The notes under the pieces are model-generated. The model ran no database searches. It was given only the letters and a program-made list of their open reading frames with translations, and was not told the origin of the DNA. The position numbers and the translations under genes were made by a program. From Alphaproteobacteria bacterium (GTDB lineage Bacteria > Pseudomonadota > Alphaproteobacteria > JABAAW01), in assembly GCA_014239005.1 (NCBI GenBank), contig JABAAA010000055.1, forward strand, positions 1 through 7,717: a DNA stretch of 7,717 nucleotides, written 5' to 3'. This document shows positions 6,944 to 7,717 of the stretch, in pieces; position 1 is the stretch's first letter; every line of letters starts with the position of its first letter.

Positions 6944-7717
6944 AATTCCTGCGAAAGCAATCGTGAATATTGTTGTGCGGATTCAACGTTGCATTCGTTG
7001 CAGATTCGGTTGCGAACATCCAGCACTGTCAGGAGTGCCGCTTGCGTATTCGCCTGAGCGAACAAGATATTGTTGATACCGAAGGCAAGATCGTCGTGCG
7101 AGAACAGTCGCAAGAACAACAGCAGAGACTGGGCGTTGAACCCCAGCCCCAGCCCCTCGACACTGGCAAGGTCGCGCGCACGGATCGTCGTCAGGATGAT
7201 CGCCTTTGTGCTGATGTTGACCAGCACGATCGAATCGTTGTCGATGGCGGCGGCGTTGCCGAAGGCAACTCTTTCGGCGGTGCTTTCGGCGGCGACAAGG
7301 TTTCTCTGCCGTCCTCCTTGCCACGATCTGGCATTGCTGTCGAGGTATCGTTCGGTGTTCGCCGCGCTGTTCCTGTAGCTCTCGAGCTTGGCAAGTTTCC
7401 TGTCGACTTCTTCGAGTTTGACGAGATCTTCCGCCTCGAACCGTGGGTTTGGCACCTCACCGGTTGTCGTTGTGCTAATCTGGATTCCGATGGCTTGCCG
7501 AATGGTATGGCTGCCATCGCTGTGCTGCTCGATGGTGGAGAAGCCCAATACCGTGAAGGCGATTCGATCTACATCTCTGTAGGTTTTGGCAGCACTTCCA
7601 ATGCTGGCGGACGCAGCACCGTTGATGCTTGCAAGCGTGCTGGCTGCCACGCTGATGGTGCTACCGCCCGCGAAGGTCACCTCACCGGTCGAGAGGGGAC
7701 GACCGTTTTCGGGATCG
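6940..7717 (-). CDS. Unrecognised protein, 3' part (N-terminus beyond the window)
   Basis: The frame is open from the right edge of the window to TAA at 6942-6940, giving 258 residues. A GTG at 7680-7678 could start it, but the frame stays open upstream with no usable Shine-Dalgarno spacing, so the gene probably begins outside. I do not recognise the family. The first part is rich in Gly/Ala/Ser/Thr and could form strands. A charged segment (about 7420-7330) looks helical, perhaps a short coiled coil. The C-terminal third is more hydrophobic, with a Leu/Phe-rich stretch and a late CNEC pair; no clear membrane segment or signal can be assigned. Codons such as GCC, ATC, AAC, GTC and CTG support this strand. 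The plus strand is also open in the codon-aligned register but gives a Cys/Arg/Asp/Gly-rich product typical of an antisense shadow. The stop overlaps that of rnr, and no intrinsic terminator separates the two. Confidence 0.65.
   Translation of the reverse strand, partial: DPENGRPLSTGEVTFAGGSTISVAASTLASINGAASASIGSAAKTYRDVDRIAFTVLGFSTIEQHSDGSHTIRQAIGIQISTTTTGEVPNPRFEAEDLVKLEEVDRKLAKLESYRNSAANTERYLDSNARSWQGGRQRNLVAAESTAERVAFGNAAAIDNDSIVLVNISTKAIILTTIRARDLASVEGLGLGFNAQSLLLFLRLFSHDDLAFGINNILFAQANTQAALLTVLDVRNRICNECNVESAQQYSRLLSQEF
7271..7294 (-). repeat. Two-copy 12-bp tandem duplication in the minus-strand gene
   Basis: On the plus strand ctttcggcggtg is followed directly by ctttcggcggcg. On the coding strand this gives adjacent Ala-Glu-Ser-Thr and Ala-Glu-Arg segments. 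It is only two copies, but the 12-bp period matches the repeats in topA and rnr. Confidence 0.6.

Noticed and set aside
7255..7269. Perfect 6-bp hairpin GTTGCC-GAA-GGCAAC
   Set aside because: It lies within the minus-strand coding frame about 310 bases past rnr, has a short stem, and lacks a proper T run on either strand, so it is not a convincing terminator.
1..7717. tRNA, rRNA, CRISPR array, insertion sequence or attachment site
   Set aside because: Nothing resembling these was seen; the window is almost entirely occupied by the described coding sequences.

Overview
This window reads as bacterial housekeeping DNA of fairly high GC content, densely packed with coding sequence. It holds three co-directional plus-strand genes, acs, topA and rnr, and the 3' part of an unrecognised gene that converges on them from the right. 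An alphaproteobacterium is the best guess. The topoisomerase I has the single C4 zinc finger, the GPYG/GRFG-type C-terminal repeats and the Lys/Arg-rich tail that I associate with that class, and topA directly followed by rnr is a familiar alphaproteobacterial order. This placement is inference from remembered family features, not a database result.

Layout: 1-124 is a C-rich leader with a plausible sigma-70-type promoter and a strong Shine-Dalgarno sequence. 125-2077 is acs (acetyl-CoA synthetase, complete, all key motifs present). A 40-base gap without a convincing terminator leads to topA (2118-4838, DNA topoisomerase I, GTG start). The topA stop overlaps the GTG start of rnr by one base (TAGTG), and rnr (RNase R-type exoribonuclease) runs 4838-6943. 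On the minus strand an open frame enters from the right edge and stops at 6940, so the two convergent stop codons share the bases TTAA. No stretch over 300 bases lacks a gene.

Functionally, acs activates acetate, topA relaxes negatively supercoiled DNA, and rnr degrades structured RNA. TopA and RNase R are probably translationally coupled. Acs has no obvious functional link to them and may simply share transcription.

I found no clear new defence, mobile or RNA system. Two things stand out. First, topA and rnr carry several unrelated short in-frame tandem repeats (9, 12 and 15 bp units) placed in loops or linkers, while acs carries none that I could see. Second, the plus strand switches from C-rich to G-rich in the middle of topA, with a matching change in codon choice, although all three genes point the same way. 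RNase R also lacks the usual N-terminal helix-turn-helix region.
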